From: Brevibacillus laterosporus LMG 15441
GTDB lineage: Bacteria; Bacillota; Bacilli; Brevibacillales; Brevibacillaceae
Length of the DNA: 64,000 nt
Direction: 5' to 3'
Assembly (NCBI RefSeq): GCF_000219535.2
Contig: NZ_CP007806.1
Location: forward strand, 2,762,501 to 2,826,500
Part shown: in pieces, positions 35,552-43,548 of the stretch
Layout of the letters: each line of letters begins with the position of its first letter
Position numbering within the stretch: position 1 is the stretch's first letter
Notes under the pieces: model-generated
Database searches by the model: none
The model's input: the letters and a program-made list of their open reading frames with translations, nothing else
Told to the model about the DNA's origin: nothing
Position numbers and translations under genes: made by a program

Positions 35552-35598
35552 ATCTTTCACCTCCTTTCAAATTTTCTATGCCTCAATCTCGTTACTAC

Positions 35599-35775
35599 TT
35601 AGCAGCAGCCTGATTTGTATCTAGTATCATAGTGGCATTCTGTTGTACTACCTTTTTGGCAACGTACGTATATTTCTCTATAGTTAGTTTCTGGTTTAGT
35701 ACCACATTTTACTGATTCGCATTTGTAATCATCATTGCAACTTCCAATTGCAATCCATCCTGCAGGGCATCCCAT
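35599..35775 (-). CDS. 8-Cys bacteriocin-like peptide 3, divergent
   Basis: 58 residues: MGCPAGWIAIGSCNDDYKC, then ESVKCGTKPETNYREIYVRC and QKGSTTECHYDTRYKSGCC. The cysteine frame is the same as in peptides 1 and 2, but about one third of other positions differ, and the basic/acidic balance changes. Same AAGGAGGTGAAAGAT ribosome site. It is the first of the three peptide genes in transcription order and probably the oldest copy. Confidence 0.8.
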   Translation of the reverse strand: MGCPAGWIAIGSCNDDYKCESVKCGTKPETNYREIYVRCQKGSTTECHYDTRYKSGCC

Positions 35776-35799
35776 ATCTTTCACCTCCTTCCTATATAT

Positions 35800-36204
35800 C
35801 TATTCCTCACAGAATACGCTTACATAGCTTTCAGCCATTAATTCATTATCAATATAAAGCCGGTATGTATACACCCCTTCTTCCACTACAGGAAATCGAA
35901 TATTTACACGTATGTCGATCCCTGGAACCATCCCTTCTTTTCTAAAATTTTTGAGTGGGGGAAGTTCTTCATGACAAACCAATCGATTCTCTTGATCCAA
36001 AACTTGAATAGATGGTTGCAGTGGCGGTGTATCCTCCTCAAAAAACACTTTCACAAGTACATCTGTGATAACGGCCGCTGGGAGTATTGGAACTGTAATA
36101 GCGTTTAGTACTTTTTCAACAGAGTGCATTTTTTCATACTCATGAAAATGGACCTTCTCAGCAATAATCATTTGTATTTTGAATGTGTCAAGCATAGTTT
36201 GCAT
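35800..36204 (-). CDS. DUF6941-like beta-sandwich protein
   Basis: 134 residues, no signal or TM. Pattern: FKIQMIIAEKVHFHEYEKMH, VLVKVFFEEDTPPLQPSIQV, DQENRLVCHEELPPL, PGIDIRVNIRFPVVEEGVYT, YRLYIDNELMAESYVSVF. This alternation, ending in G-x-Y-x-Y-x-L-x-I-D, resembles DUF6941 and similar small beta-sandwich proteins. Role in the operon is unknown; a chaperone or binding protein for the peptides is possible. It overlaps the upstream gene by one base, and a relic of its 3' end lies between peptide genes. Confidence 0.55.
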   Translation of the reverse strand: MQTMLDTFKIQMIIAEKVHFHEYEKMHSVEKVLNAITVPILPAAVITDVLVKVFFEEDTPPLQPSIQVLDQENRLVCHEELPPLKNFRKEGMVPGIDIRVNIRFPVVEEGVYTYRLYIDNELMAESYVSVFCEE

Positions 36205-36641
36205 CAGCTTATTAATTCCTCCTTTTCTGTCATAACAAACCGTACGTACTCGTACGAATCCGAAAAATGAAATATCTTATGATGTCTTTGCACAAGTACA
36301 GGATTATTGTGTAGCAGAGGTGTAAACCAAGAAAACGAACTACTGTTTACAACAAGATGATTTTTCCATAATTTCGCTTTGATAGTAATAAGCCAATCCG
36401 GAGCAGAAAAAAATACGATAATTTTTTTATTTTCACCTTGAGCCAGCAAATGATCTATGCTCTTAAAATTAGGAGAAGCATAGTCCACAAGGATTATAGT
36501 AGAAAAGCTTGTCCCTAGCTGCTTTTGTAATGTGTGGATCAATCTCACTTCATGAACGAGGCGTTTCTTTGCTAACCAGAACCTAATGGCGATCATGAGT
36601 AGCACAATAATCCCGCTAAAAATGATAAGGACGTTTATCAT
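36204..36641 (-). CDS. Membrane-anchored, cysteine-less thioredoxin-like protein
   Basis: 145 residues with an N-terminal TM helix (INVLIIFSGIIVLLMIAIRF) followed by a soluble domain. SPNFKSIDHLLAQGENKKII then VFFSAPDW falls where redoxin-fold MauD-type proteins have G..APxF...(L)VFxSPxCPxC, but this protein contains no cysteine at all. If the fold assignment is right, it is a catalytically dead redoxin, perhaps a scaffold for the MauE-type neighbour that its gene overlaps by 26 bp. Confidence in the fold is moderate. Confidence 0.5.
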   Translation of the reverse strand: MINVLIIFSGIIVLLMIAIRFWLAKKRLVHEVRLIHTLQKQLGTSFSTIILVDYASPNFKSIDHLLAQGENKKIIVFFSAPDWLITIKAKLWKNHLVVNSSSFSWFTPLLHNNPVLVQRHHKIFHFSDSYEYVRFVMTEKEELIS

Positions 36642-37143
36642 CGGTCATAAGCTCCCTTACTTGTTTAGCTTCGCTCCAAATATCATAGGCGATTACAAAA
36701 CAGACGATCATAGCTCCAGAGACTATCGATTCATCTAATGAAAAGATACGGGTGGGGAGAAACAATTTCCCTATCAACAAGGCAATCAGAATAAGATTTC
36801 GAATAATCGGATATTTATTCAAGGAATCCACCTTACCAAAGCACCCACAATCAGCCGCTTCACTAATCTTACGTTTTCTTTTAATAAACAGGATAAAGGA
36901 AGACAGCATAAGAATAACCAAAATTTCTTTCCATATGTATGCGATACCAATTACGAAAAGTAAGAAAATAGAAATTTCGGATATCAGCAAAAGACAGGCT
37001 GAAATAGCTGTAAGCTGATAAGGGATTATTTGATAAGAGTGTATTTGTAACCTTAGATCATGAAAATGATAAACCTTCATGTAAAAGGATAGAAAAAAGA
37101 CTACAGCTATTATCATGTCTATAACATAGGACAACACGGTCAT
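36616..37143 (-). CDS. MauE/DoxX-like membrane redox protein
   Basis: 175 residues with four to five TM helices (VIDMIIAVVFFLSFYMKVYH; ISACLLLISEISIFLLFVIG; ILVILMLSSFILFI; NLILIALLIGKLFLP). Between TM3 and TM4 is DCGCFGK, the signature CGCFG of the MauE family, which takes part in disulfide formation in methylamine dehydrogenase and in several peptide-maturation loci. It probably passes electrons between the membrane and the thioredoxin-like proteins encoded just upstream, to oxidise the Cys-rich peptides. Confidence 0.75.
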   Translation of the reverse strand: MTVLSYVIDMIIAVVFFLSFYMKVYHFHDLRLQIHSYQIIPYQLTAISACLLLISEISIFLLFVIGIAYIWKEILVILMLSSFILFIKRKRKISEAADCGCFGKVDSLNKYPIIRNLILIALLIGKLFLPTRIFSLDESIVSGAMIVCFVIAYDIWSEAKQVRELMTDDKRPYHF

Positions 37144-37158
37144 ACTCCAACCTTCCTA

Positions 37159-37602
37159 TCATGTAATAAGTTGAAATAAACTATCTGTATCAGTTGAATG
37201 TACTCCTTTGATAACCTTTCCGTTTTTATCAATAAAGTACGAAAAAGGTGTAAACGGTATCCGTAAATCATCATAGCTGCCAGCATACGATAGAATTGGA
37301 AAATGAAATTCATGATATTTTGCTATCTCATCATTGTCTTCTGGTGTACCATCGCTTACAAGTATAAAATGATCTGTATATCCTTTGAGAAACGCTGGAA
37401 TTTGAGGTAATAAATCGATACAAAGAATGCAGCTCAAAGAGATAAAACAAAATACACAGTTCGCCGAAGAATCATACTCCATTCCCAGCTTCTCAATAGG
37501 AAAATCTTCTCCTACACGGAAAGGTACAATCTCTCCACTACTGCTTTCATTGCCACTGCTTTTCTTCTTAGTAAATAAATCTTTAAAATTTATACGACTC
37601 AC
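37159..37602 (-). CDS. Thioredoxin-like protein with CxxC
   Basis: 147 residues; GTG start with AGGAGGGG upstream. The central stretch NCVFCFISLSCILCIDLLPQ carries the C-x-x-C of the redoxin fold (CILC) plus extra cysteines. Later RIPFTPFSYFIDKNGKVIKG matches the cis-Pro loop and G-K-V-I-x-G strand of TlpA/AhpC-TSA-type proteins. The N-terminus is basic and polar, without a signal. It belongs to the peptide operon and probably exchanges disulfides with MauE or the peptides. Confidence 0.75.
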   Translation of the reverse strand: MSRINFKDLFTKKKSSGNESSSGEIVPFRVGEDFPIEKLGMEYDSSANCVFCFISLSCILCIDLLPQIPAFLKGYTDHFILVSDGTPEDNDEIAKYHEFHFPILSYAGSYDDLRIPFTPFSYFIDKNGKVIKGVHSTDTDSLFQLIT

Positions 37603-37615
37603 AAAAGTTCCCCTC

Positions 37616-38095
37616 CTATGACAATATCCGACGTAATGGTTCCATTAATTTGTTAAACCAATATAAGTCGGAGCACCCATTTGTAGAAAGAACTTGTCCA
37701 AGCTTGTTGATCGCATAACCCCTTGGCATGAAATAAACATTTAGCTTTCGCGTAATCAATTCTTTTGGAACCAAGTAAATGTGTTCAATGCGATCCGTGA
37801 AGGCCGCCTTCATTAATTCAAAATTTTCCGGACTGGTATGAAGTAACACAGCAATATTGATTCCAGGATTCTCCTGAGTAAATTCATCCAAGGCTTCCAT
37901 CGAAGCTAAGCAGGATTCACAATCCGTGCTATAACACATCAACAGCAGGTAATCTGAAACAAGATCATACAGTTTTAGCTCTTTCGCTTGGTCTTCATAA
38001 ATCTTAACATTCGGGATATAATCCCCGACTTTTAGCATTTCAAGTTTTTTATCCTTATAAAATTTTCTGTGGGCTGGTGTTTCTACGACACTCAC
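37616..38095 (-). CDS. TlpA-like thioredoxin-family protein
   Basis: 159 residues; GTG start with AAAGGAGG upstream. LKVGDYIPNVKIYED opens the redoxin domain; LLLMCYSTDCESCLASMEAL carries the CxxC motif; VYFMPRGYAINKLGQVLST holds the cis-Pro region and the G-Q-V strand. First gene of the operon after a good sigma-A promoter. Together with the next two genes it forms a disulfide-handling set, unusual for a bacteriocin locus. Confidence 0.75.
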   Translation of the reverse strand: MSVVETPAHRKFYKDKKLEMLKVGDYIPNVKIYEDQAKELKLYDLVSDYLLLMCYSTDCESCLASMEALDEFTQENPGINIAVLLHTSPENFELMKAAFTDRIEHIYLVPKELITRKLNVYFMPRGYAINKLGQVLSTNGCSDLYWFNKLMEPLRRILS

Positions 38096-38175
38096 AATAT
38101 TCCTCCTTTTATTATGTATGGATCAGATTCGTATATAGGAAAATTAAATTGGATATATTTTCCTCTTATGTATTT

Positions 38176-38204
38176 ATATTACATTGAATATAAATAAATG
38201 TAAA
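38176..38204 (-). promoter_or_regulatory. Sigma-A-type promoter of the Cys-rich peptide operon
   Basis: On the minus strand TTTACA (38204-38199), 17-base spacer, TAATAT (38181-38176), about 80 bases before the first gene. The surrounding DNA is AT-rich. No regulator gene is adjacent. Confidence 0.55.
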
Positions 38205-38299
38205 CTATTTTTCTCATTTTACTACTTTATTTTTCTTTATGTATATACATTCCTTAATTTAGATAAGGGAAACTCTGCTTTTTTCAAAACAAAAATAAA

Positions 38300-38362
38300 A
38301 AAAGAGAAGCCTCTTTTCACTCCGTTCTATCAAACAGAATGCCTACAAAGCCTCTCTTTTTA
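38300..38362. terminator. Terminator region between M20 gene and peptide operon
   Basis: On the minus strand AAAGAGAGGCTTT... pairs imperfectly with ...AGAGGCTTCTCTTT and is followed by T7. It serves the M20 gene. Confidence 0.55.
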
Positions 38363-38380
38363 TGATTTTTATTCAAGACC

Positions 38381-39604
38381 CTATATCTCTAATCCCACCT
38401 TCGCATCCTGTGACTTCGGTAGTACCTTCCCCTCAGTCAGATAATTCATAACCGCAGAAATAAAGAGCTTGCCAGCCACAAGCATAGAGCGTTCATCTAC
38501 GTCAAACATTGGGTGGTGATGTGGATAAGTCGCCTGAATTTCTGGGTTTCGTCCTCCTACATAAAAGAATGTACCAGGTATTTTTTGGAGATAATAAGCA
38601 AAATCCTCCGCACCCATTCGAGCCTCTAGTATCTCTGTATGATCATCACCTACTAAAAGCTTGGCAAGCTGATGAATACGCTCTGTCTCTGTCTCATCGT
38701 TACATAAGGCTGGATAGCCCCGTTCATAGTCGATTGTGAACATTGCCCCCGACCCTTCACAGGTCGTTTTGGTAATTTGTTCAAGTGAAGTTTCAATCTT
38801 TTGGCGAACATTTTCATCAAAGGTACGTACCGTTCCTGATAAAGTAACACTTTGCGGGATGACATTAAACGCTTTCCCCGCGTGAAAGCTACCCACTGTT
38901 AACACGGCCGCTTGAAGAGGATCAATCCGTCTACTAACAATTTGCTGTAGGTTTAATACCAGTTGGCTTCCAATCACTAGCGGATCAATCGCTTTATGTG
39001 GATACGCGCCATGCCCTCCCTTACCCGTTATCTCCATATAAAATGAATCTGCCGCTGCTAATATATAACCCGATTTTACTCCAACAACTCCTACAGGCTG
39101 ATCTGATGAGACGTGGGCACCGTAAATAACATCTACACCATCAAGGCATCCCGCTTCAATCATGGAAACCGCACCACCCGGCAATAATTCTTCTGCAAAC
39201 TGGTGAATAAAAATTACCGTCCCGGGTAACTCGTCACGATACTCACTCAAAACCTTCGCAACACCAAGTAAACCCGCTGTGTGAATATCATGACCGCATG
39301 CATGCATCACCCCATGTACTCGTGATTTATATATCACTTCCTTTTCATCCTGAATGGGTAGAGCGTCAAAATCAGCACGCAAAGCAACTGTTTTTCCTGG
39401 CTTTCCACCTTTTAGAACTCCAAGTACCCCATTGCCACCTACTCCCGTTTTTACCTCAAGTCCAATTTGGCGTAAATAATCGGCTATTTTTATAGGCGTA
39501 TTCACTTCTTGGAAGGAAAGCTCCGGATACATGTGTAAATCTCGGCGAAATTTAACTAATTCAGGATAAAGCTGTTCCAAGCGTTCTAGCATTGGCTGTA
39601 TCAT
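38381..39604 (-). CDS. M20-family amidohydrolase/peptidase
   Basis: 407 residues from the ATG at 39604, preceded by AAAGGAGG; an ORF extension upstream lacks a site. Features: HMYPELSFQEVNTP, VALRADFDALPIQDE, MHACGHDIHTAGLLG (Zn ligands), FAEELLPGGAVSM and GAEDFAYYLQKIPG, all typical of the IAA-amino-acid hydrolase/N-acyl-amino-acid hydrolase branch (M20D). It removes acyl groups from amino acids or peptides in the cytoplasm. It lies downstream of the eut operon on the same strand, separated by a terminator-like hairpin, so it is probably independent. Confidence 0.9.
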   Translation of the reverse strand: MIQPMLERLEQLYPELVKFRRDLHMYPELSFQEVNTPIKIADYLRQIGLEVKTGVGGNGVLGVLKGGKPGKTVALRADFDALPIQDEKEVIYKSRVHGVMHACGHDIHTAGLLGVAKVLSEYRDELPGTVIFIHQFAEELLPGGAVSMIEAGCLDGVDVIYGAHVSSDQPVGVVGVKSGYILAAADSFYMEITGKGGHGAYPHKAIDPLVIGSQLVLNLQQIVSRRIDPLQAAVLTVGSFHAGKAFNVIPQSVTLSGTVRTFDENVRQKIETSLEQITKTTCEGSGAMFTIDYERGYPALCNDETETERIHQLAKLLVGDDHTEILEARMGAEDFAYYLQKIPGTFFYVGGRNPEIQATYPHHHPMFDVDERSMLVAGKLFISAVMNYLTEGKVLPKSQDAKVGLEI

Positions 39605-39759
39605 AAAAACTGACCTCCTTTGGAAATTGAGAAAACTAATGCTCACAGAAGTATTTTAGCCAACGGATTCCCGCTTCGGCACATTATGTCTATTCCTGCT
39701 TTTGTATAACTATACGTTTTGTATCATGAACAATCAACCGAAAATTCAGTCTTTTAAAA

Positions 39760-39800
39760 CCAAAGAAAGATCGATGCCTTGACTAAAGGGCTACCGATCC
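39760..39800 (-). terminator. Terminator-like hairpin at end of eut operon
   Basis: Minus strand: GATCGGTAGCCCTT...AAGGCATCGATC with internal mismatches, followed by TTTCTTT. Only moderately convincing. Confidence 0.45.
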
Positions 39801-39811
39801 TCTTCTTTACA

Positions 39812-40270
39812 TCATTCAAGCTGCTGCCAATTTGCTGGATACGTAACATATAAAAACTTTGCATAGGCTGGTACGGAGAATTGAATGCTCGTATTCCGTG
39901 GAATGAGAATAATATCACCTGCATGTCCGATAATACGACGACCATTTATTACAATTTCTAGGGTTCCTTCTATGATATAATCAATTTCATCATATTTTAA
40001 AGTCCAATCAAATGTCGTTTCTTTCATTTCCATCAATCCACAGCCAAGCCGAGGGCTCTCCTGTAAATCTAACGCATCTTTTAAATATACGCGATCGCCT
40101 GCTTTTCCCGTATCAAAAGGCTCTAATTTCAACGAGTTCAATTTAACAGACATTACACCGCTTGGATCAATCTTCTTATCTATCTTATCAGGTGATTGGT
40201 TAAGCTGCGTAAGCTTTTCCAAAACAATTTTACGAATTAACGCTTCAAGAGATGCTGGATCAAGTTGCAT
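39812..40270 (-). CDS. eutQ: EutQ-like cupin, ethanolamine operon
   Basis: 152 residues. An N-terminal helix LEALIRKIVLEKL resembles the encapsulation peptides that target proteins into microcompartments. The cupin part includes GCGLMEMKETTFDWTLKYDE, IDYIIEGTLEIVINGRR and AGDIILIPRNTSIQF. EutQ is reported to act as an acetate kinase-like enzyme and to help shell assembly in Salmonella; the Firmicute version is shorter. The ATG abuts the eutH stop, so translation is coupled. Last gene of the operon. Confidence 0.85.
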   Translation of the reverse strand: MQLDPASLEALIRKIVLEKLTQLNQSPDKIDKKIDPSGVMSVKLNSLKLEPFDTGKAGDRVYLKDALDLQESPRLGCGLMEMKETTFDWTLKYDEIDYIIEGTLEIVINGRRIIGHAGDIILIPRNTSIQFSVPAYAKFLYVTYPANWQQLE

Positions 40271-41371
40271 TTATTTTACCTCACTTTCCGCAGTTAGCTT
40301 TGATTTGGAAGCAATCAGAATAGCTACTAGCACTGCGGTGATTCCACCCACTAGTTTCCCTACGATCATTGGAAAAATAAGATCTTTTTCTATACCAGCC
40401 GTAAATCCTAAATGATCTCCAAAGGTAAAAGAAGCACTAACTGCAAAGGCGATATTTATGATCTTTCCCCTTGAATCCATTTCTTTTAGCATGCCAAACA
40501 TCGGTATGTTGTTGGCTAAAGATGCTACTAGTCCTGCGGCCGCTTTATCATTCATACCAAGTAATGAGCCTAGCTTAAGTAATGGTTTTTGGAAAACTTT
40601 CGTAATGACATATACCATGGGAAATGCACCCGCAAGTACGATAGCAATAGAACCTACGATTTCAATGCCATCCCAAATACGAGTCATCCCAGGAATAATA
40701 ACCACTCCTGTTAAGGTCTCAATAATGATAGCCGCTAGTGCCAGCGTAATAATAATAACGACTCCTTTGCCAAAAACACTAAAGCCCTTTATCATCCCAT
40801 TCGGGACCAGCCATAGCCCAACTCCAATAATTAATGCTACTAGTATGATAGGAACTAAATTACGCAAAATCATTCCAATATCATAGCCAGCAACCAATCC
40901 ACCTACTAAGCAACCAATCGGAATGGTCATGATTCCAGCTAGCACCCCGGTAGCGAGGTATTTACGATCCTCTCTTTCAATAATGCCAAGTGCAACAGGA
41001 ATGGTAAATACAATAGTTGGGCCAAGCATGGAGCCAAGAATAATACCGGCAAAGCGTCCTGCTTCTGGGTTGCTAGCCATCTGCATTGCTAGCGGATATC
41101 CTCCCATGTCATTAGCGAGCAAGGTGGTGGCAAACATGGCTGGATCAGCACCTAATGCCGTATAGAGTGGCACAACGATCGGCTTTAACAACGTCGCTAA
41201 TACAGGTGCCAGCGAAATAACACCCACCATGGCAAGTGTGAGCGATCCCATCGCCATAATTCCTTCCTCGAATTTATCTCCTAAATTAAATTTATTATCC
41301 AAGCATTTATCAATTGCCCCCAAGACCATGAAGATTACCATTATGTAAATGATAATTTCATTAATACTCAT
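40271..41371 (-). CDS. eutH: EutH ethanolamine permease
   Basis: 366 residues with about ten TM helices. Conserved EutH segments are present: NEIIIYIMVIFMVLGAIDKC, FNLGDKFEEGIMAMGSLTLA, LLANDMGGYPLAMQMA and FGDHLGFTAGIEKDLIFPMI. It brings ethanolamine across the cytoplasmic membrane, useful at low pH when it is protonated. ATGA overlap with the eutN end. Confidence 0.95.
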   Translation of the reverse strand: MSINEIIIYIMVIFMVLGAIDKCLDNKFNLGDKFEEGIMAMGSLTLAMVGVISLAPVLATLLKPIVVPLYTALGADPAMFATTLLANDMGGYPLAMQMASNPEAGRFAGIILGSMLGPTIVFTIPVALGIIEREDRKYLATGVLAGIMTIPIGCLVGGLVAGYDIGMILRNLVPIILVALIIGVGLWLVPNGMIKGFSVFGKGVVIIITLALAAIIIETLTGVVIIPGMTRIWDGIEIVGSIAIVLAGAFPMVYVITKVFQKPLLKLGSLLGMNDKAAAGLVASLANNIPMFGMLKEMDSRGKIINIAFAVSASFTFGDHLGFTAGIEKDLIFPMIVGKLVGGITAVLVAILIASKSKLTAESEVK

Positions 41372-41658
41372 ACACTGTCCTCCTTACCCGAGTCTCTTAG
41401 CTCATAGCTATCAATAATACCAACGATCGTCGCATCAATTGGTGCTTTAACTTGATCAAAAGCCGCTCTTGCCGAACCGCCCTTCGTTACCAATACCAAA
41501 TCACCAATACCAGAGCCTGCACCATCTGCAGCTACAAAGGTCTTAGCTGGTTCACCACCAAAAATTTCGGTGGGAGAGACAATCATCAGTTTCAGACTAT
41601 CTAATTTTGCATCTTTTCTTGTGGCCCAAACGTTACCAATGACTTTTCCGATAATCAT
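41368..41658 (-). CDS. eutN: EutN/CcmL pentameric shell vertex protein
   Basis: 96 residues with the EutN/CcmL OB-fold pattern: MIIGKVIGNVWATRKD, LDSLKLMIVSPT, VAADGAGSGIGDLVLVTKGG, SARAAFDQVKAPIDATIVGI. It forms pentamers that cap the vertices of the microcompartment. It overlaps neighbours by ATGA on both sides. Confidence 0.95.
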   Translation of the reverse strand: MIIGKVIGNVWATRKDAKLDSLKLMIVSPTEIFGGEPAKTFVAADGAGSGIGDLVLVTKGGSARAAFDQVKAPIDATIVGIIDSYELRDSGKEDSV

Positions 41659-42467
41659 ACAGGTTTGCCCTCCTGCTTTGTTTTCTTGACAGTAAGCTGA
41701 TTCATACGTACAAAATCCTTAGCCAGTGGAGTTAAGATGGCATTGGGTAAAATGGTAAACGATTGAGCCCCTAATAAGCACAGCTTTTTTAATATGGATT
41801 CAGATATGACCCTCTGTTCGATATGCCATACTTTTTCTGCGGCATCTGCTAAATTACTTGCCTCATTCACATGTAAATCATGCTTTCGCTCACAATTTGA
41901 ATCCAAGTGTTCAGAGGACCTTTGGCATATGGACTGCGTTAGGGGTCTTTCCAGATGGCGCTGTTCCTGACCTAGCAGATGAATGTCTGCTTTTTTGATC
42001 AAAGTCACTCCATAGGAAACAAGCTTCTGCTCGTACGATTGATACAGATCATATAAATGAGCTGGAGCTGTACGGTGGAATTGCCGATGCTCAAGACCTT
42101 CTTGTAACAGGTACACCTTTTTCCCTTGAAGTAATGCTTGGGTAATAAGATTCTTTGAAGATATGAGCCCCAATGCTAGTGAAGCTAACGCGCAGCAATG
42201 TAATCCAGTTATCAAAATGAAGGCAAAGGATTGAACGTTACATTCCAAGAGGTCATCAGGCCACTTTTGTGAGCAGGTTACATCATTGATTACAATAGAA
42301 TGAACGTCAAATTTCTTATTGAGGACCGACTTTATGGCAAGCCATTCGCTTTCATGTGTAGAGATAACGATTATTTTTTGCTTGTTCTCTAAAGAAAGCG
42401 TGTCCAATCGAGATATAACCTCATTAGTAACGGCTTCTATTAGCTGCTGTATCTCCAAACCGGTCAC
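41655..42467 (-). CDS. Flavoprotein-like eut protein of unclear role
   Basis: 270 residues; GTG start overlapping the PduL stop (GTGA). The N-terminal LEIQQLIEAVTNEVISRL resembles an encapsulation peptide. Next KIIVISTHESEWLAIKSVLN and FILITGLHCCALASLALGLI fit a Rossmann-like flavoprotein domain seen in eut/pdu hypothetical proteins (TIGR02536-like, from memory). The C-terminus ends AILTPLAKDFVRMNQLTVKK, which resembles the LTPxAxD motif of flavoprotein (PPC decarboxylase-like) EutX/PduX-type proteins. Its activity is not known; the position between pduL and eutN is typical. Confidence 0.65.
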   Translation of the reverse strand: MTGLEIQQLIEAVTNEVISRLDTLSLENKQKIIVISTHESEWLAIKSVLNKKFDVHSIVINDVTCSQKWPDDLLECNVQSFAFILITGLHCCALASLALGLISSKNLITQALLQGKKVYLLQEGLEHRQFHRTAPAHLYDLYQSYEQKLVSYGVTLIKKADIHLLGQEQRHLERPLTQSICQRSSEHLDSNCERKHDLHVNEASNLADAAEKVWHIEQRVISESILKKLCLLGAQSFTILPNAILTPLAKDFVRMNQLTVKKTKQEGKPV

Positions 42468-43096
42468 TTCCTAACAAGTCTAGCAACTGTCCCTTTTTGA
42501 TACCCGCAAGCGTTCGCTTCATCATAATCGAGATGCATAAACGTACGAAAATGTGGACTTACTCGAATGGTTACTTCTTGAAAGATAACCGGTCTCGTTC
42601 CAAGGACTTCCACACACACATTTTGCTTATCCGAAAGACCAAACCATTGAGCATCCTCAGCTGACATATGAATATGGCGTTTCGCAATGATTGCCGCTTT
42701 GACCGGAACTGATGCAAGCTGGGTAGCCAACGTAACTTCTGCACTTTCTGCTAAATTCCCAGATTCACGAAGAGGCGGTCTAATTCCCAGGGCAACTGCA
42801 TCCGTTAAGGAAACCTCCACCTGTGTGTTTTGCCTTTCCGGCCCCAGAACAGCCACATTCTTAATCGTTCCTTTTGGGCCAATCAAATCAACCCGTTCCA
42901 CGCAGCTAAATTGCCCTGGTTGGGATAATTCCTTAGCTTTCGTAAGTTGGTATCCCTCTCCAAATAAGATATCAATGATCTTGCGAGATAAATGCACATG
43001 CCTTCCTGAAGCTTCAACGGGAATAAACAGTTTTTGCTTAATTCCAGCCACTACTTTTTCCGCAATTTGATCAACCTGATCTTGTATCAACTCCAC
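42464..43096 (-). CDS. pduL: PduL-type phosphotransacylase
   Basis: 210 residues. N-terminal QDQVDQIAEKVVAGIKQKL is a probable encapsulation peptide. VEASGRHVHLSRKIIDILFG and IIAKRHIHMSAEDAQWFGL carry the paired HxHxS/M zinc sites that define PduL, plus FRTFMHLDYDEANACG. PduL converts acetyl-CoA to acetyl-phosphate inside the shell, recycling CoA. It replaces the unrelated EutD/Pta phosphotransacylase found in enterobacterial eut operons. Confidence 0.92.
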   Translation of the reverse strand: MELIQDQVDQIAEKVVAGIKQKLFIPVEASGRHVHLSRKIIDILFGEGYQLTKAKELSQPGQFSCVERVDLIGPKGTIKNVAVLGPERQNTQVEVSLTDAVALGIRPPLRESGNLAESAEVTLATQLASVPVKAAIIAKRHIHMSAEDAQWFGLSDKQNVCVEVLGTRPVIFQEVTIRVSPHFRTFMHLDYDEANACGYQKGTVARLVRK

Positions 43097-43211
43097 ACCT
43101 CTTTTCAGTCATATGCTTGTTTATGTAAAGAGGGCATACTATCCGCTATTTCGCCTTCAGAAAACCATTTTTATCAAAAGAAAGCTTGTAAGGGATAGTA
43201 TGTTCCTGTAT
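43097..43211. repeat. Intergenic inverted repeat in eut operon
   Basis: catactatcc and ggatagtatg (both strands) form a perfect 10-bp inverted repeat around about 40 bases, between eutM and pduL. It could be an mRNA-processing or attenuating hairpin; it is the largest gap within the operon. Confidence 0.5.
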
Positions 43212-43505
43212 TTAGACTGGTTGTTGCTTGGACTTAGGAAGAATGCTATCCACCTCAGTGTGAGGGCGTGGAATAACGTGTACAGAAATCAGTTCGCCAA
43301 TTCGTTCTGCCGCCGCTGCACCAGCATCGGTTGCCGCTTTTACTGCCCCGACATCCCCACGTACCATTACGGTTACCAAGCCGCCGCCTACCTGCTCTTT
43401 ACCAACCAGCTCAACATTAGCTGCTTTCACCATGGCATCTGCTGCTTCAATCGCGCTCACAAGTCCTTTTGTCTCAATCATACCTAACGCATTTGTACTT
43501 GCCAT
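43212..43505 (-). CDS. eutM: EutM hexameric shell protein
   Basis: 97 residues from the ATG at 43505 (GGAGG 7 bases upstream). Classic BMC domain: [58 protein letters not shown] and [11 protein letters not shown]. It forms the hexagonal tiles of the shell facets; the pore GxG-like region is GGGLV. Upstream is eutE. Confidence 0.95.
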   Translation of the reverse strand: MASTNALGMIETKGLVSAIEAADAMVKAANVELVGKEQVGGGLVTVMVRGDVGAVKAATDAGAAAAERIGELISVHVIPRPHTEVDSILPKSKQQPV

Positions 43506-43548
43506 TTCAATTCCTCCGTTTTTCATGTCATCTATTTACAACAAAATC

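Noticed and set aside
40458-40886. 142-codon plus-strand ORF over eutH
   Set aside because: Antisense shadow of eutH; no start signal.
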